64,000 nt of DNA from Schizophyllum amplum (taxonomy: Eukaryota > Basidiomycota > Agaricomycetes > Agaricales > Schizophyllaceae), in assembly GCA_007026445.1 (NCBI GenBank), contig VDMD01000001.1:3968001-4032000 (forward strand). The letters run 5' to 3'. Numbering within the stretch: the stretch's first letter is position 1; the number at the start of each line of letters is the position of its first letter. Positions 44,401 to 56,124 of this stretch are shown piece after piece. The position numbers and the translations under genes were made by a program. The notes under the pieces were generated by a model that saw only the letters and a list, made by a program, of their open reading frames with translations, did not search any database and was not told the origin of the DNA.

Positions 44401-44632
44401 GTCGGGCGTGTGCTTCTCGTAGGAGTGCCTTATATATAGCAGAAAATCACATGACTCTCATAGCAGCACAGCACAATAATCTCGTAGCAGTCCGACGTGT
44501 GCCTCTTGCAGGCGGGCGTGTGCCTCACGTACCCAACATCACGCAAACAAAGAACTCACCAACAACAGCCCGGGGATACACTCCCGCCCGACCACACAAG
44601 CCAATTTACGCCGAGGTCTTGTTCTTCCCGCT
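41421..44632 (-). pseudogene. Decayed minus-strand coding segments, coiled-coil-like
   Basis: Several minus-strand stretches have splice borders and helical composition but contain stops. Examples are AQATIKGKDAELRKWEA then TAG then LWKELGEL (near 43745-43810), CKGNAPALTEAQQDTVQAQL (near 43600-43690), ITLTSLTKDDMGACVPPPG then TAA (near 43900-43970), and EEVHDVVVLRAPADRGRRP (near 41400-41470). They cannot be joined without breaks. I infer a dead coiled-coil gene. No homolog named. Confidence 0.35.
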
Positions 44633-46850
44633 CTATGGCCCGGAGACGAGGGTGCGGTGCACGTTGATCAGCCAGGCGGCGAGCTCGTCGTGCGTCGGCC
44701 TGGAAGCTAGCTCGTCACGGTGTTTCACGCGCTCGGCCGCGCCATCTGCACAACCCCTCAATTCAGCTCCACGACCAACTCCCCCAATCCCCAAACTCAC
44801 GTACCTCCAAAACCCACAGGAGCCAACACCAGCGCCCACAGACGCTCGAAGGGAAAAGGTATCTCTTGCTTCTCGCCCTCCGCGTCCTCCGCCTCGTCTT
44901 TCGTGTCCTTCTCGTCCGATGTGTTCTTATTCTCCTTCGCTGGCGCCCCGTTCGCCGCCTTTACCTCCTCCTCCATAATAAGCTACAACGTGCCCGCGCG
45001 TAACGCAGCATCGAGAGCCTGGTGATTCATCAGCATATATCACCTTTGGAGACACAACGCTTTCCATCCTCGCTCTCCTCCCCCCCCTTCTCGTGAACAC
45101 GCTAACCCCCCCTCCTCGCAAACACACTTTCCTCCTCGTAAACACGCCCCCCCCCTCCTCGCACATACGCCCCCCCTCCTCGTAAACACGCCCCCCACTG
45201 CACTCAAAGACACCCCCTCTTTATCGAAAACGACCCCCCCTTGCTCGCATGCCCCTCCCCTTTCCCATCCTCTGCGCCTTCTGTCCCCTCCTCCTCGCAA
45301 CAGAACAAAACACCCTGCAACCCCAACATCCACCCACCCGACTAGAACAAGAAAAGCTCACCTTCGGCACCCTCCTCGCCGGCCCGCTAACCAGCGCGTT
45401 CAGCTCGGCCCGCACACTATGATCTGCCGCTCCTACGGCTCTTTGCAGCAGCGTCGCGCCTAGGGGGGTGGTGTCGGTGCTGACACCGGGCGTCGTGTCC
45501 ACACTGCGACCGGGCGGCTTGGTGTCGAGCGTCGATGATGCCCCGACTCCGAAAGCGCGCCCAATGCGGCCACCCCCGCGCGTGCCAGCCAGAGCGCGTC
45601 AGTTGGGGAGCCTGGGGAGGGGAATGATGAGTCGGTGGATGAGTGAACGGGACGAGTGGTGGGAAGGGGGGACAAGGATGAGACGGATGTGGGACGAGTG
45701 CATGAGGGATGAGGGGACGGGGGATGATGGGTGGACGGGGGGATGAGGGGATGAGGAGACAGACGGGGGACGAGTGGATGAGGGGATGAGTGGACGAGGC
45801 GACGGGGACGAGTGAACGAGTGGACGAGGCGACGGTAGTTCGGTGGACGGGGACAGTGGACGAGGGGACGAGGGGACGAGGGGGGACGACGGAATCGATG
45901 TGACAGGGACGGGAACGGTCGACGAGTGGACAGGCCGGACGGATGGACGGTGGATGGTGGACGGACGACAGCAAAGCAATATCCGACAATGGACGAGGGT
46001 GGAAAGCAAACCAATATACGAAAACAGAAACTCACCCTCCCTCAACACCTTCCCATACACGCGCTCCACGAGCAGCGAGCTCGGGTAGGTGGTCTTCGTC
46101 GCTGGCTTAGCCGCCGCGAAAACTGATGTGATCTGGTCCCTCATATAGTCTTGCCTCTCGCCTTCCCTCCTGCTGACGTTTCCCTGGCGCTTTCCCTGGC
46201 ACCGCTTTAGGGTTCGCGGAAGTAGAAGCGGCGGTGGCAGGTGTGGAGGTGGACGCCGGCACCGCCAACATCCCCCTCACCGCCGGGTCCGCCAAAACCT
46301 TAGCGCAAACCTCGCCCGTCACACTTCCACTCCCAACGCCGAGGTGGGCATGGCCCGCCGACACGCCGAGGACCCCGTCGCCACTCCCGTCCCCAAGCAA
46401 CACCACCGCCACCCGCCAGCCCTCCCCCGCCGTATGCGGGCCGGCCAGGAGCGCGAGCAACGCTGGCGTGGTGGCCGTGAGGAGGGCGGAAATGGCGGAG
46501 GTTAGTACTGGAAATAGATGAGCGAACAGGTCGCGTAATGAGCACAAAAACGCACTCAAAATGATGCACGGGCTGGGCAGGCGGTGCCAGAAATTCAGAG
46601 ACTTTAGTGCCTCCGATCAACTTGTAAGACTTAAGAAAAAATAAGAAGCATTCGGCGGAGGGAGGGGGGGCGAGCATAACATGACGGGGGTCCGAGTGGG
46701 GAGTAGGAACGATAGCGTGGGGAGCAGTAACGATAGCGCACAACGACTCACATATACCCGCGGAGTCGATAGCCACGTCTCTGCCTCCCGTAGTAGCTCG
46801 CCGCCGCTCTGATAAAGCTACTGTCGACGCTGGGCAATAGGGTTAGCTCA
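44633..46850 (-). other. Unidentified minus-strand gene, partly coherent, model incomplete
   Basis: The 3' exons are clear: 44976-44805 and 44745-44633, encoding MEEEVKAANGAPAKENKN, an acidic Lys/Glu stretch, FPFERLWALVLAPVGFG and HDELAAWLINVHRTLVSGP. Upstream, coherent blocks with good splice signals include LQRAVGAADHSVRAELNALV (45360-45500), SPTDALWLARAGVAALGAL (about 45560-45620), ITSVFAAAKPATKTTYPSSL then LVERVYGKVLREG (46037-46140), and SAISALLTATTPALLALLAG (46107-46559). One TAG at 44983-44985 and one frame change near 45520 prevent a full model. The intron 45620-46030 is filled with GGACGAGTGGATGAGG-like repeats. It may be a real gene mis-modelled here or a recently dead one. Confidence 0.35.
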
Positions 46851-49300
46851 CTCGATGGATGTCAATACACACGGCATACATGCGTATACAGCCTGCTGTC
46901 ATCTCCGACTTCCCGAACGCGCGATCCCTCTTGTGGCGCCGTCTTCGTCAACGTGGATGTGACGTCGCCGACGTCAGCGATCATCACCGCTCGCGCCTCA
47001 TCTTGCCTGGGTATTCTACGTACTGGGTGCGCGCGATAAACTCGTGAGGTAGCGTAGGTATACGACGACGGAACGGCGGGGAAGTCCGCAAATCGATCTG
47101 CGTATCTGGATCAGTGCAAACATTAGTATAACAAACTAGCACGCACCTACTGCAGCTTCGGCATCGCGGAAGGAGTCTGTAGCTAAATCAGCACAGGCAC
47201 TAGTGAACAGGGCTACAACACACCTGCTACGGCTTCAGCATCACAAAGCAATGCTTGTAAGGATGCTGCTCGCGTTGCGCGTGTTCCCGACTTCCTCAGC
47301 GCGCGCTCCCGGTCATCGTACGCGAGCCGCAGCTTGTCGCCCAGCTCGCAATCGTGCCGAGCCACAGCCTCCTTGGCTTAAGGTCATCAACCTCGCGCAC
47401 GCGGCCGCGCTGCTCGTCTGCGAGTGCGTCCAGTGTGGCGGAAAGCGTGAACTGGGTGGCGGCGACCTTGGTGGGCTTCTCAACCATGTCGGCCTGGACG
47501 CAGGCCTGAGTAGCGGCGCGGGCGAATCTGTGACCCTCAATTCTGGGGCGGAGGGTGTCATAGCAGGTGTCGCGCGTGGCCGATGCCAGTAGCAGAGATC
47601 TGGCGCGCTTCGCTGCGCTCGTCAACATCGTCGACGGTCTTGCGCCGGCGGGTGACCGGTGGCGCGATCCGGGTGTCCTCTTCTTCGGTAATGGCCTTGC
47701 GGTGGGTGCTGCGAAAAACGGCACCGGCCGCTCGGCGCACGCATCTTCGAGGACTCTTACTCGTCAGGCTGCCGAGATCGCGGATGCGGAACTGTTGAGC
47801 TCACCACAGCAGTTTCTGCTGAGCTTGCCACGATTGAGGGAGTCATTGAGCTCGTGCTCGAGGGAGTCGTTGAGCTCGTTCTGAAGGGAGTCATCCAGCT
47901 CATGGGCGAGGGGCTCGCAGGCTCAGCCCAGTCGAGAAGGCTCGTCAAGCTTGTAGTCGTAGCGGCCCTTGAGATCGGGTTCGAGGGGGTTGCAGAGATC
48001 GCGCTCGAGCCGTTGGCAGCGAGTGGAAGCGCAGCAGGCGCAATATATCTGCGATTTGGTCAGCGACTGATGCGGGAGACGGCGGGGAACGCACTACGTA
48101 CCTGACGACGTGGGTGACATACACGTCTGGAGGTCGGATGGCTCGCGGACGGCCTCGTGTGAGGAAGAGGGTGGATGTATTGCAGTGTCTCCTGACAATC
48201 GGTGCGCACGTCTCCGCCGATTGTTTAACAAAGCGTCCTAGGGTGCACGTTAACATGTGCTCGCTGTAGGAAAAGGTAGCAGCGCACCTAACCATGGCCC
48301 GTACCATGCGGCCCCAGTGCGCGTCCGTGTCCATTCGCAAATGCCATCGCGGCGACAAGGGTTTGGTGACCGCGGTCGTGCCGACTCTCCTCCGAGCATG
48401 CTGATGTTGATCCCCGTCTTGTGCTGCACGTTCTGAGCGGCGTACTGCGCGGCCGCCGCTGCACTGCCGCTCCGCGAACGCTGCGCGCGTCCCCGGTATT
48501 TGTCAGCGTGCGCTCGAGATGCCCAGCCCAGCGTGCAACTCGTTGCACAGCTCGCGGATCTGGCGATCGCGCCGGTGCTCCGCGAGGCTGCTCGTCCGCG
48601 GGTGCGTACTGTGTTACTGCAAGCACGCGCCGGCCGGCGATGTCCTCGTCGCGCGTGGTGGCGAACGCGGACTGCTCGCCTCGGCATGAACCAGTCACAG
48701 TGGTCCGATGTGATTCCCGCGCGTCTCTTGGGACATTTGACTTCTGTGAGCGGTGTCGAAATGGCCTAAGTATGTACTGTTCAGAATGCTCGCCGTTGAA
48801 CTGGTGAATGGACTCACCAGAAACGGAATGTAGGCCGACTCGGCGTAGTAACATAGAGCCTCGCCGGCTCCGAGCGCGAGCGAGTCATGGGGTTGTCTTA
48901 TTTTGTACTGGCAGGGGTGTCGGAACGTACGCTGAGATAGCGGGGGACCGAAGAAACGCGCCGCTAGCGCTCTGAAAATTTCGTCAGCTATGCACGCGCG
49001 CCGGACCTGGAGACGTACCTAGGTGCAATGGTCTGCAGCGCCCTCACTAACTCTTGTGAGCATTCCGCACCGACTGACGGCCTTGCGCTTTGCGAGGGCG
49101 GGCAGCGGCTGCAGGCGGCGACGGTGGTGGGAGGAGAGGCGGACGCGTTACGTCACGGAGTCACATATCCTCGTCGATCTCGTATGTCAGCGTTGAGCCA
49201 GTCCATCCGCCGATGAACGCTGAAGTCGCACAGCGGCAGAGGACGGGCTGTGGGCTCGTAGTTAGTATATATAGGATGCAGTAAACAGTATACAACTTAC
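46851..49300 (-). pseudogene. Decayed coiled-coil gene segments
   Basis: Minus-strand blocks with splice borders: SFRDAEAAV (near 47150), VPSSYTYATSRVYRAHP (near 47020-47090), DCELGDKLRLAYDDRERAL (near 47290-47360), QFTLSATLDALADEQRGRV (near 47390-47450), octads HELDDSLQNELNDSLEHEL (47830-47910) preceded by a TGA, and HDSLALGAGEALCYYAESAY (near 48830-48890), which looks intact. Frames shift and stops interrupt between blocks. Segment 48400-48700 parallels 50950-51250. Confidence 0.4.
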
Positions 49301-49789
49301 TTGAAAACAGCGCGATGCATCACGGCGAAGATCTCCCGGTCTCACCTCGTCGTCTTCGGCCCTACTAAGTCGATGTCCTAGATATCAGCGCGACACAATT
49401 GCAGCCTCAGCGCCAAATGAAAATCAGCTAGTAGTAGTAAGTATGTATGTAGCTATTCCGCGCTGTGCCGTGCGAAACGTCGCAGTTTGGTCGCAGTGGT
49501 ACGGTATATTGGCAGCATCTCGTCCCCGCCGAAGATTGGAGAGTGGCAGCGCGTCCCCAGGCGAATTCGTACAGCACAGGGTAGAATTAGTATACAAACG
49601 ACAGAGGGTATGTATGCCTCCCGGCCAAAAATCGAATTCCATCGCGACGCGACTTCGTGGCGGGCTGCGCGCATAGTATTAGCTTGGTATACGTTATGAA
49701 TAGCGGAATACACTTACCGAAAGATCTCTTGTGCTTCGGCCACTCTGCTATGATTCACATCTTTGGTGGCCATCAGCGTGATTCGGTCA

Positions 49790-50695
49790 CCGATCGCCCA
49801 TCGCCCAGTCGCCCCACAAGTCGCCCACCATGTCGCCCGCGGAGCGCGCCCGTGGTCCGCCTCCTCGCCCGTTGCCTCCCGATTGCCCGCCGTGTGCGCA
49901 TGTCGCGTCGCCTGCCGAGTCGCCCATCACACATCACCCATCGCCGAATCGCCCGCCGTGTCGCCCGTTGCCGCATCGCCCGTCGTGTCGCCCGTCGCCA
50001 AATCGCCCGTCGAATCACCCGGTCATGTGGTCACCCGCCCGTTGTGTGCGCCCGTTAGAGGGGAGGAGAGAGGCGTGTCGCCCATCACCGAGTCACCCAT
50101 TGCCGAGTCGCCTGCCGAGTCGCCCGCCTCCTCGCTCATTGCCCGCCTCCTCGCCGTCAAGTCGCCCACCTCCTCGCTAGTCGCCCGCCGAGTCACCCCG
50201 TTCGTGCCCGCGTCGAGGAGCCCGTTGGGTCGATAGTTGTGTCGCTCGTCGTGTCACCCGCCAAATCGCTCGCCCGTCGAGTCGCCCCCCCCCTCCCCCG
50301 GCCGCCGTATCGTGTGCGCCCACCCGCCGAGCTCGCCCGTCGCCGAGGCGCCGAGTCTCCCGTCGTCGAGTCCGTTGCCCATTGCCTGTCGAATCGTGTC
50401 GCCCACCGAGTCGCCCGCCGACTCAGGCTGGCGCTCACCGAGTCGTGCCATCGCCCGTCGTTCGTCGCCTTCCCCCTCGTCTGACGCCCAATTAGCGCGC
50501 GCGGCTGCCTCGCGCGTCACCAATTCCGCTTTCGAAGCGCGCTCTCCCACCTGTAGCGCGTGGGTATCCGCATGTCCGTGTCCTAGCTAGAACATCAGTG
50601 AGGAGGCAATATTGTGTACAAAAGGAAACTCACGAAGAAAACGGTGGCGCTACGCGCCGCCTCGATGCGCGGCCTTTGGCCGTGCCTACTTCTCC
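49790..50695. repeat. GTCGCC-rich satellite block, copy 2
   Basis: Direct repeat of 40655-41420 with additional satellite on its left side. The conserved right end again has CCGCTTTCGAAGC, TCCGCATGTCCGTGTCC and TAGAACATCAGTGAGGAGG, and the minus-strand donor-like CGTGAGTTTCC at about 50633. Confidence 0.8.
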
Positions 50696-51700
50696 TTCTC
50701 CCCGTCACGAACCTCTAGCACCATTTCCAAGGCGACAGGCAGCGACGCGACCCCCCGCGCACATCCTGAGAAAAAGTCAATGAGAAATCAACAGCGCGGA
50801 GAAGAAGGACTCACCAAAGTACGAAATGATGGCAGAGCATGCGACGGCGCTGAGCGCGGTCCCCGGCCGCGTGTCCGTGTCCCCAAATTGAGCTCACTTG
50901 CACGAAGATGGCCCGGCGTACGCACAACATCTCAAGAGGCACGTCCCGCCTCCTTCAGCTGCGCATTCTCCCGGCGCGCCGTGCAGCCGAGCCGTGTTTC
51001 GTGACATATCCGTGCGCCCCGCCACAGCTACGCCGCCAGCACCATGTGCTGCGCGTCCAGCAGAGCGTACTGCGCGGCGGCTGCTTCGCCTGCGCCACCC
51101 GCGCGTCCCCGGCATCCTCTAGCGTGCACTCGAGATTGCCCTACGTGAACCGAGCTTGTCGCCCAGCTCGCGGAGCTTGCGCTCGCACCGGCGACCGCGG
51201 CCTAAAGCTCCTCAACCTCACACACGCGGAAGCGCTCTTCGTCCGTGAGGGGATGCTGCGAGCGAGGTGCTCGCCGCGCGTGGCAGAAAGCGCGGACTGG
51301 ATGGCGGTGTCCCTGCTGCGCTCGATATCATGTCGGCTTCAACACAGGCCTGTTGCTGGCGTGGAAGGATTCGAGGGTGTTTTGATTGGTATGGACAGTG
51401 CCGAGGAGGAGGTCGCCATTGGAAAGGACGAGGGCGAAGCGGTTGTGGAAGAGGAGTGGGAGGGTGGCTTGACAGATAGACGGGGCGCCGCTGCCGCGGG
51501 TGGAGCAGGCAAGGGTGAGGGCGCGTGGAGGTGGGCTTCGCGGAGTTGCTACCCGATATAGAGCACGTAGCGGGGCGGGCAAGGACGGCTGCAGGGATAG
51601 CGACTTGTCATCGTCTTTGGGTAGCCAGCGAGGGGATCTCGGCATGCTTTTCCTTTTGGGCAATGGCTATGTGCTTGCGACTTGCAGTGGGTGATGCGAA
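50696..51700 (-). pseudogene. Decayed coiled-coil segment, third copy
   Basis: Minus-strand reading gives QACVEADM (51330-51360; compare QACVQADM at about 47490), then DEERFRVCEVEEL then TAG, then RRCERKLRELGDKLGSRR, then AAAAQYALLDAQHMVLAA. The same order and similar words occur at 47300-47520 and 48400-48700, but each block lies in a different frame here. Confidence 0.4.
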
Positions 51701-52860
51701 CGATGGCGCCCGGCCAGGTTTTTGGTAACGACTGAAGGCGCGGCCGCGCGAGAGACGCTACATGGTTGTGATCTGGTCAGCAAGCGATGTGGGCGATGGT
51801 GGGGAACTCACTCGGCGATTGTCGTCTTTGGTGGCGTGCCAGGTGATGCACGGCAGTGAGGGATCGCGAGGGCGCCAACGCAGCCATCCCATAAATCTCG
51901 TCGCATACAGCGACGCGGCGGGATGTTAGGCGCTGTGTTGCGCTACGGGCTTGAGACTAAGTGCGGGCGTCTTCCTATCGCTCCTCGCACTGGGCGCCCT
52001 CGCGTCACAAGCCCGTTCGCCTCGCCATCCCGCGAGAGCGTATTCGCGCGGTGAGCGCCCCTCCCAGGCACTTTCTCCCGCGTGTCCTCTCCTGTATGTG
52101 CTCTCATGCACGCGCTCGCGAGATCGCTAGGGTCTCTGATTTTGCTTTGTTAGTTCTGTACTCGCGGGCTGAGCGTAGGGACGCACCTGCGAAACCGCCG
52201 CCTCATCCTCCAGCTCTGCCGCAACTCGCTTTTGAACGGCCAAATTCATATAGACGGTAGAAGTTAAGGATAGAAGATAGAGGATGGGTGTGCTAGGCCA
52301 AAGGTGAGAGGATGCGGAGGAGGGGCAGTGGCGGGAAGATGACTTGAGAGAGAGCGCCCAGCGCCGTCGATCTCTGGTCGGGAACTGCCGTGAGCCCCAT
52401 CATTTCTTGGATCAAAGCGGTCAGCGTCGACCACCTCCGGCGCTCTGCAACCTTCCAACGGCGGGATTTTGCTGCGAAAAAAATAGAGTGCATTGAACCG
52501 TCTCTACAAGTAATAATATGAACTTTTTAAGAGGGAGGCCCTAAACGATAGTAGCGGACTCGGTCTCGGGCCAGTCTTCCAAAAGGGGCCCAAAAATGAT
52601 GGTGTTTGAAATGCTCTACGGGGTTACGAGCACGTTTCCTTTCCCCCTTCACAGAGCGTTGCCATCGTCGAAAGCAGACACAAATATTACATGTACAGAT
52701 AGTTAGAATGTCAAGGAGCACGCTGATTTATTTCTACAGGATTCCCGGAACTTTGGACGACGGAGCAGCGAAAACCGGAAAGCGCCGAAATGTGGCTGTG
52801 ACGCTTGGACTGTCTGATGGTGCTTTTTTTCGCTCCTGTAAAACGAAACCTGACAAGCAG
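51700..52860. other. Gene-poor stretch
   Basis: No coding pattern recognised. Contains short ORFs on both strands only. Confidence 0.35.
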
Positions 52861-52867
52861 GTCTCGT

Positions 52868-53005
52868 AACCTCCACCACCGACACCCACGCTTCGAGCCG
52901 CCCGCTCGCGTTTACGCTGAGCACGGGCCATCCCTCTGCTCCGGGCACGATCTCCCGCAGCGCGCTAAGGAAATGACAGCTGCTGCACACACCTAGGACG
53001 AATGC
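52868..53005 (-). pseudogene. Fragment of the PFAS glutaminase domain
   Basis: Minus-strand translation gives LGVCSSCHFLSALREIVPG, then AEGWP, NASGR and VSVVEV. It is a near copy of residues about 1173-1220 of the PFAS gene 3.6 kb away (LGVCNGCQFLSALREIVPG). The nucleophile Cys position is kept but the following Asn-Gly and Gln are changed. Flanks are unrelated, so this is a detached, non-functional fragment. Confidence 0.85.
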
Positions 53006-53431
53006 CGGGTATAAACAAAATAGAATGAACGACCGAGATCTTCGTAAGAAGCACAGAAGAGATAAGGAACACAGAAGAGATAACACGCAATAGCACAGGA
53101 CGAACGAGATGAAGACTTCAAAATAATGTGAATAAATACATAGCAGATGCGACGGAAGGGCGGAAGGAAGGACACGGGAAGGGCGGAAAGAAAAGGGATG
53201 TAAAAAAGACGCAGCGGTTTAGAGTGCACGACAAACAAGACCTTCGCGATGCGTGGAGTACGAATGACGACTTGTGTGCTCGAGCTAGACGAGCGAGCGT
53301 AGGGAAAGTAAGTAGATCGTAGGGAAAGTAAGTATTCACTGTGAATAAGCGGTCAGCACATCCAAGACGCGCAGATGTGCGATCAGAACTGTACCTTTGG
53401 CGACTTACATTGCGCATGACATCTCCGCGGC
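53006..53431. other. Spacer
   Basis: AG-rich plus strand with short repeats such as CACAGAAGAGATAA (twice near 53050-53080) and TCGTAGGGAAAGTAAGTA (twice near 53300-53335). No gene seen. Confidence 0.4.
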
Positions 53432-54918
53432 CTATGCTGTAGGGCGACGTCGACTTTCGTAAGCATCAAGACGCGCTCTCATATCACGAAGTTCCAGGAG
53501 CTCCTGGTCCTTGTCGTGTAGCGCCTGGGCTTGATCGCGTAGCGCCTGGTCCTTGTCGCGTAACGCCTGGTCCTTGTTGCGTAACGCCTGGTCCTTGTCG
53601 CGTAGCGCTTTGGCGTGTGCCTCGTCGTTCTCGTGTAGCATACGATTTTCTGCCACGAGTGCAAGATTTCGCCTCTGTGAGGTAGCACCATCAGTAAATA
53701 GGCCTACAAAGGTACCACCAAGCAACAGACGTACTTCAATGGGATCCTGATGAACGATGAGTCAGCTGATGAACGCAAACTTTGCGATGCATAACACACC
53801 ATGTGATCCTCGACGAGGGCCTGGATGTCCTTCCGCTTCACGGCGTACAGCGCATCGAAGTTTCGCAGCAGCTTTTCGACCGGCTCGACGAAGCGCGGGG
53901 CAGACGAGCCGCGGTCGGAGAACTGTGACATAGAACCAACCACCGGAGACTCCGCCATCGACTGCACTATATCGGGATGCCTCTCGCAGACAGAGCGCGC
54001 TTCCTCCTCCAGCGAAAGCGTCATGGCCTCGTTGATAGCAGCCTCAGCTTGGTCTGGGGTCGGGCTCGCGTCACGGCCGGAGGACGAAGCAGACCAAGAC
54101 AACTTTGACAGCCTCGACTTGCGAGTGCCCGCCCGGTCTTTTTTCCGCAACGAGGCTACGCGCTTGATGAATACATCGTGCGTGAAGTAGCGCATGTTGA
54201 AGACGAGGTGGTCGTCGATGCAGCGGTTGCCGTAGTACATCCCGCGCTTGGCGGCGGCCGGCATCGCCTTCTCCTGGCCACCGAACTTCGTCTTTAGGAT
54301 TTCGTAAACACAGCGAGCGTGCCAGTAGCACATCGTACCGAAGATCGAGTAATGCGGTCCGATGGTATGGACCTGATCGACGACGAGCGCGAGATGGAGG
54401 ACGTTGGGCCTGTTGTCGGCGGGGAATTCGAGTTGGTAGAGACACTCGACGTCGCTGGGCCACATCTTTCGGCCGTTCATGTTGTCGTGGTGGTACGGGT
54501 CGACGACAACGGCATCGTCCGTGGGCTTCGAGCCGCTCAAGGCGGCCGTCACCTGCGACGAGGCCTCGACAGAGGTACGCATCCAATCCGGAGAGAACCC
54601 GCCCGCGCGCTGCAGCAAGTCGTCCTCGCGCGCGATCTGCCCAATGCGCTCGATCTTGATGTAGCGCATGCATCCGCCGCCACGACCGACGTAGGTCAGG
54701 TAGATGTAGACGAACTCGTGCTGCCAGCCGTCCTTTTTCTTCCAGTGCTCAATCCGCGTAATCTGCAACAAGTCGATCATCTCGAGACGGTCGCTGCGGC
54801 CCACATCCTCTGTGTAGATGGCGACGACCCAGTCGTCAATCTCGTATGACTGCATCTTAGATTGGATGATGCCGTGGATGATGTGCCTCTCGGGCAGCGA
54901 GGAGAGAGGTGCAGCCAT
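53432..54918 (-). CDS. Unknown basidiomycete protein with C-terminal heptad repeat
   Basis: Three exons: 54918-53800, 53746-53735 (12 nt), 53674-53432. They make 1374 nt, 457 aa, with phases closing. The first ~260 residues look globular, with conserved-looking motifs IDDWVVAIYTEDVGR, FVYIYLTYVGRGGGCMRYIK, FGTMCYWHARCVYEILKTKF and RYFTHDVFIKRV. A Ser-rich linker and an acidic QAEAAINEAMTLSLEEEA segment follow. The tail repeats DKDQALR and NKDQALR about five times and should form a coiled coil. No known domain recognised. An upstream in-frame ATG at 54966 would add 16 hydrophobic residues (MSLLLRLLFHWLPQVP). The shorter start was chosen because that extension looks like leader sequence. The tail is a 21-bp coding minisatellite. 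Confidence 0.78.
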
Positions 54919-55384
54919 GGGTACCTGAGGCAGCCAGTGAAAGAGGAGACGAAGAAGGAGGGACATCTGGAGAGACGACCGTGGTGCGCGCGTGTGCAGT
55001 GGCCGGTGCACGCGGTCTGAGCGAGGCAGACCGAAATAACCTGGCCCTGCGCCTGAGCGGCCTTGCGACGGCGCAGATGACGCTTTGTGGGCGCACTCAA
55101 GCGGTCGAAGCCGCGTTGGTCAAGACCAACGCATGCGCACGCCTGACTCTTCCGGGCGCCGGGTAATGCCGCGATGCTCTCGCAGTCACGTGTAACGTAG
55201 TTGAACTTGAGCAGGATTGCGAACCGAGGACCAGCTATAAGTTGCTTGCACGGCGCGTGGGATGCATGTCCCATTCACCACGCAAAGTAGACTCACACGC
55301 GATTCCCACTAGCAACTCAAGTGGGAAAGTCACACGATGATAGTACTTAACCAAAGGATGGACTCGTCGGACAGCAAGCAGATA
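54919..55384. other. Intergenic stretch
   Basis: Upstream region of the unknown minus-strand gene. No further gene seen. Confidence 0.4.
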
Positions 55385-55721
55385 CTGTAGCGTTTCGACC
55401 ATAGGTTCGCGTCACGCATCACAGAGGCCTTCGAACCGAACTAAACGGGCAACCATCACGCATCACGACTAGTCGTGAACTCGGAAAAATATTCGAATTT
55501 CAATCTTCTTTTCTCCAAATTTTTTTCTGACCCTCAAAATGTGTGCATATGGCTATTAAGTAGCCATTTTGCTATTTAAAAAGTCCCAAAAATGGGTTTT
55601 AAGGCCTAAAATGCATATTTACTGAGTTCGTCACACCCGGGCCGGGCCCATGAACTGGAAAATGGGGAAGTTCATACCATCACACGTCACACCCGGCGAA
55701 CCTATGGTCGAAACGCTACAG
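55385..55721. mobile_element. Miniature inverted-repeat transposable element (MITE), TA-flanked
   Basis: 25-bp perfect terminal inverted repeats at 55385-55409 (begins CTGTAGCGTTTCGACC) and 55697-55721, flanked on both sides by TA (55383-55384 and 55722-55723). The element is 337 bp, has no ORF, and its centre (55490-55630) is AT-rich in contrast to the GC-rich surroundings. A TA target duplication and short TIRs are the hallmark of Tc1/mariner-type elements. An autonomous partner is not in the window. Confidence 0.88.
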
Positions 55722-56124
55722 TACTATAGAGCCGTTTTGGCAGTGACATCAATCAAAGATGATAGATAACGCCAACCACATATAATAATCATGCATCGAG
55801 ATTGTACTTCAACTCGTAGGCGCGGTCGACGCCCGTCTCGCCCGCCTGCACTACGGTATCCTTCTCGAGATATTTCGTAGACATACTTATATGGCAATGC
55901 GACTCATCGCAGGCGATTCCAGGCACTTGTCGCACTAGTCCTTTGACATTCCCAGCGCCACTCGCCTCTCGTTTTTTTCCGTACGGTGACACTGCACCTA
56001 CTGGATTACATCATGTACAACTGCTTTCTCTTGAAATACACTTCGAGGCGTACACTCCCGCACCTTCACCTTCGATAAGTACAAACAACTATGAATATAA
56101 TGATAAATTCTGACAACCCCTTCG

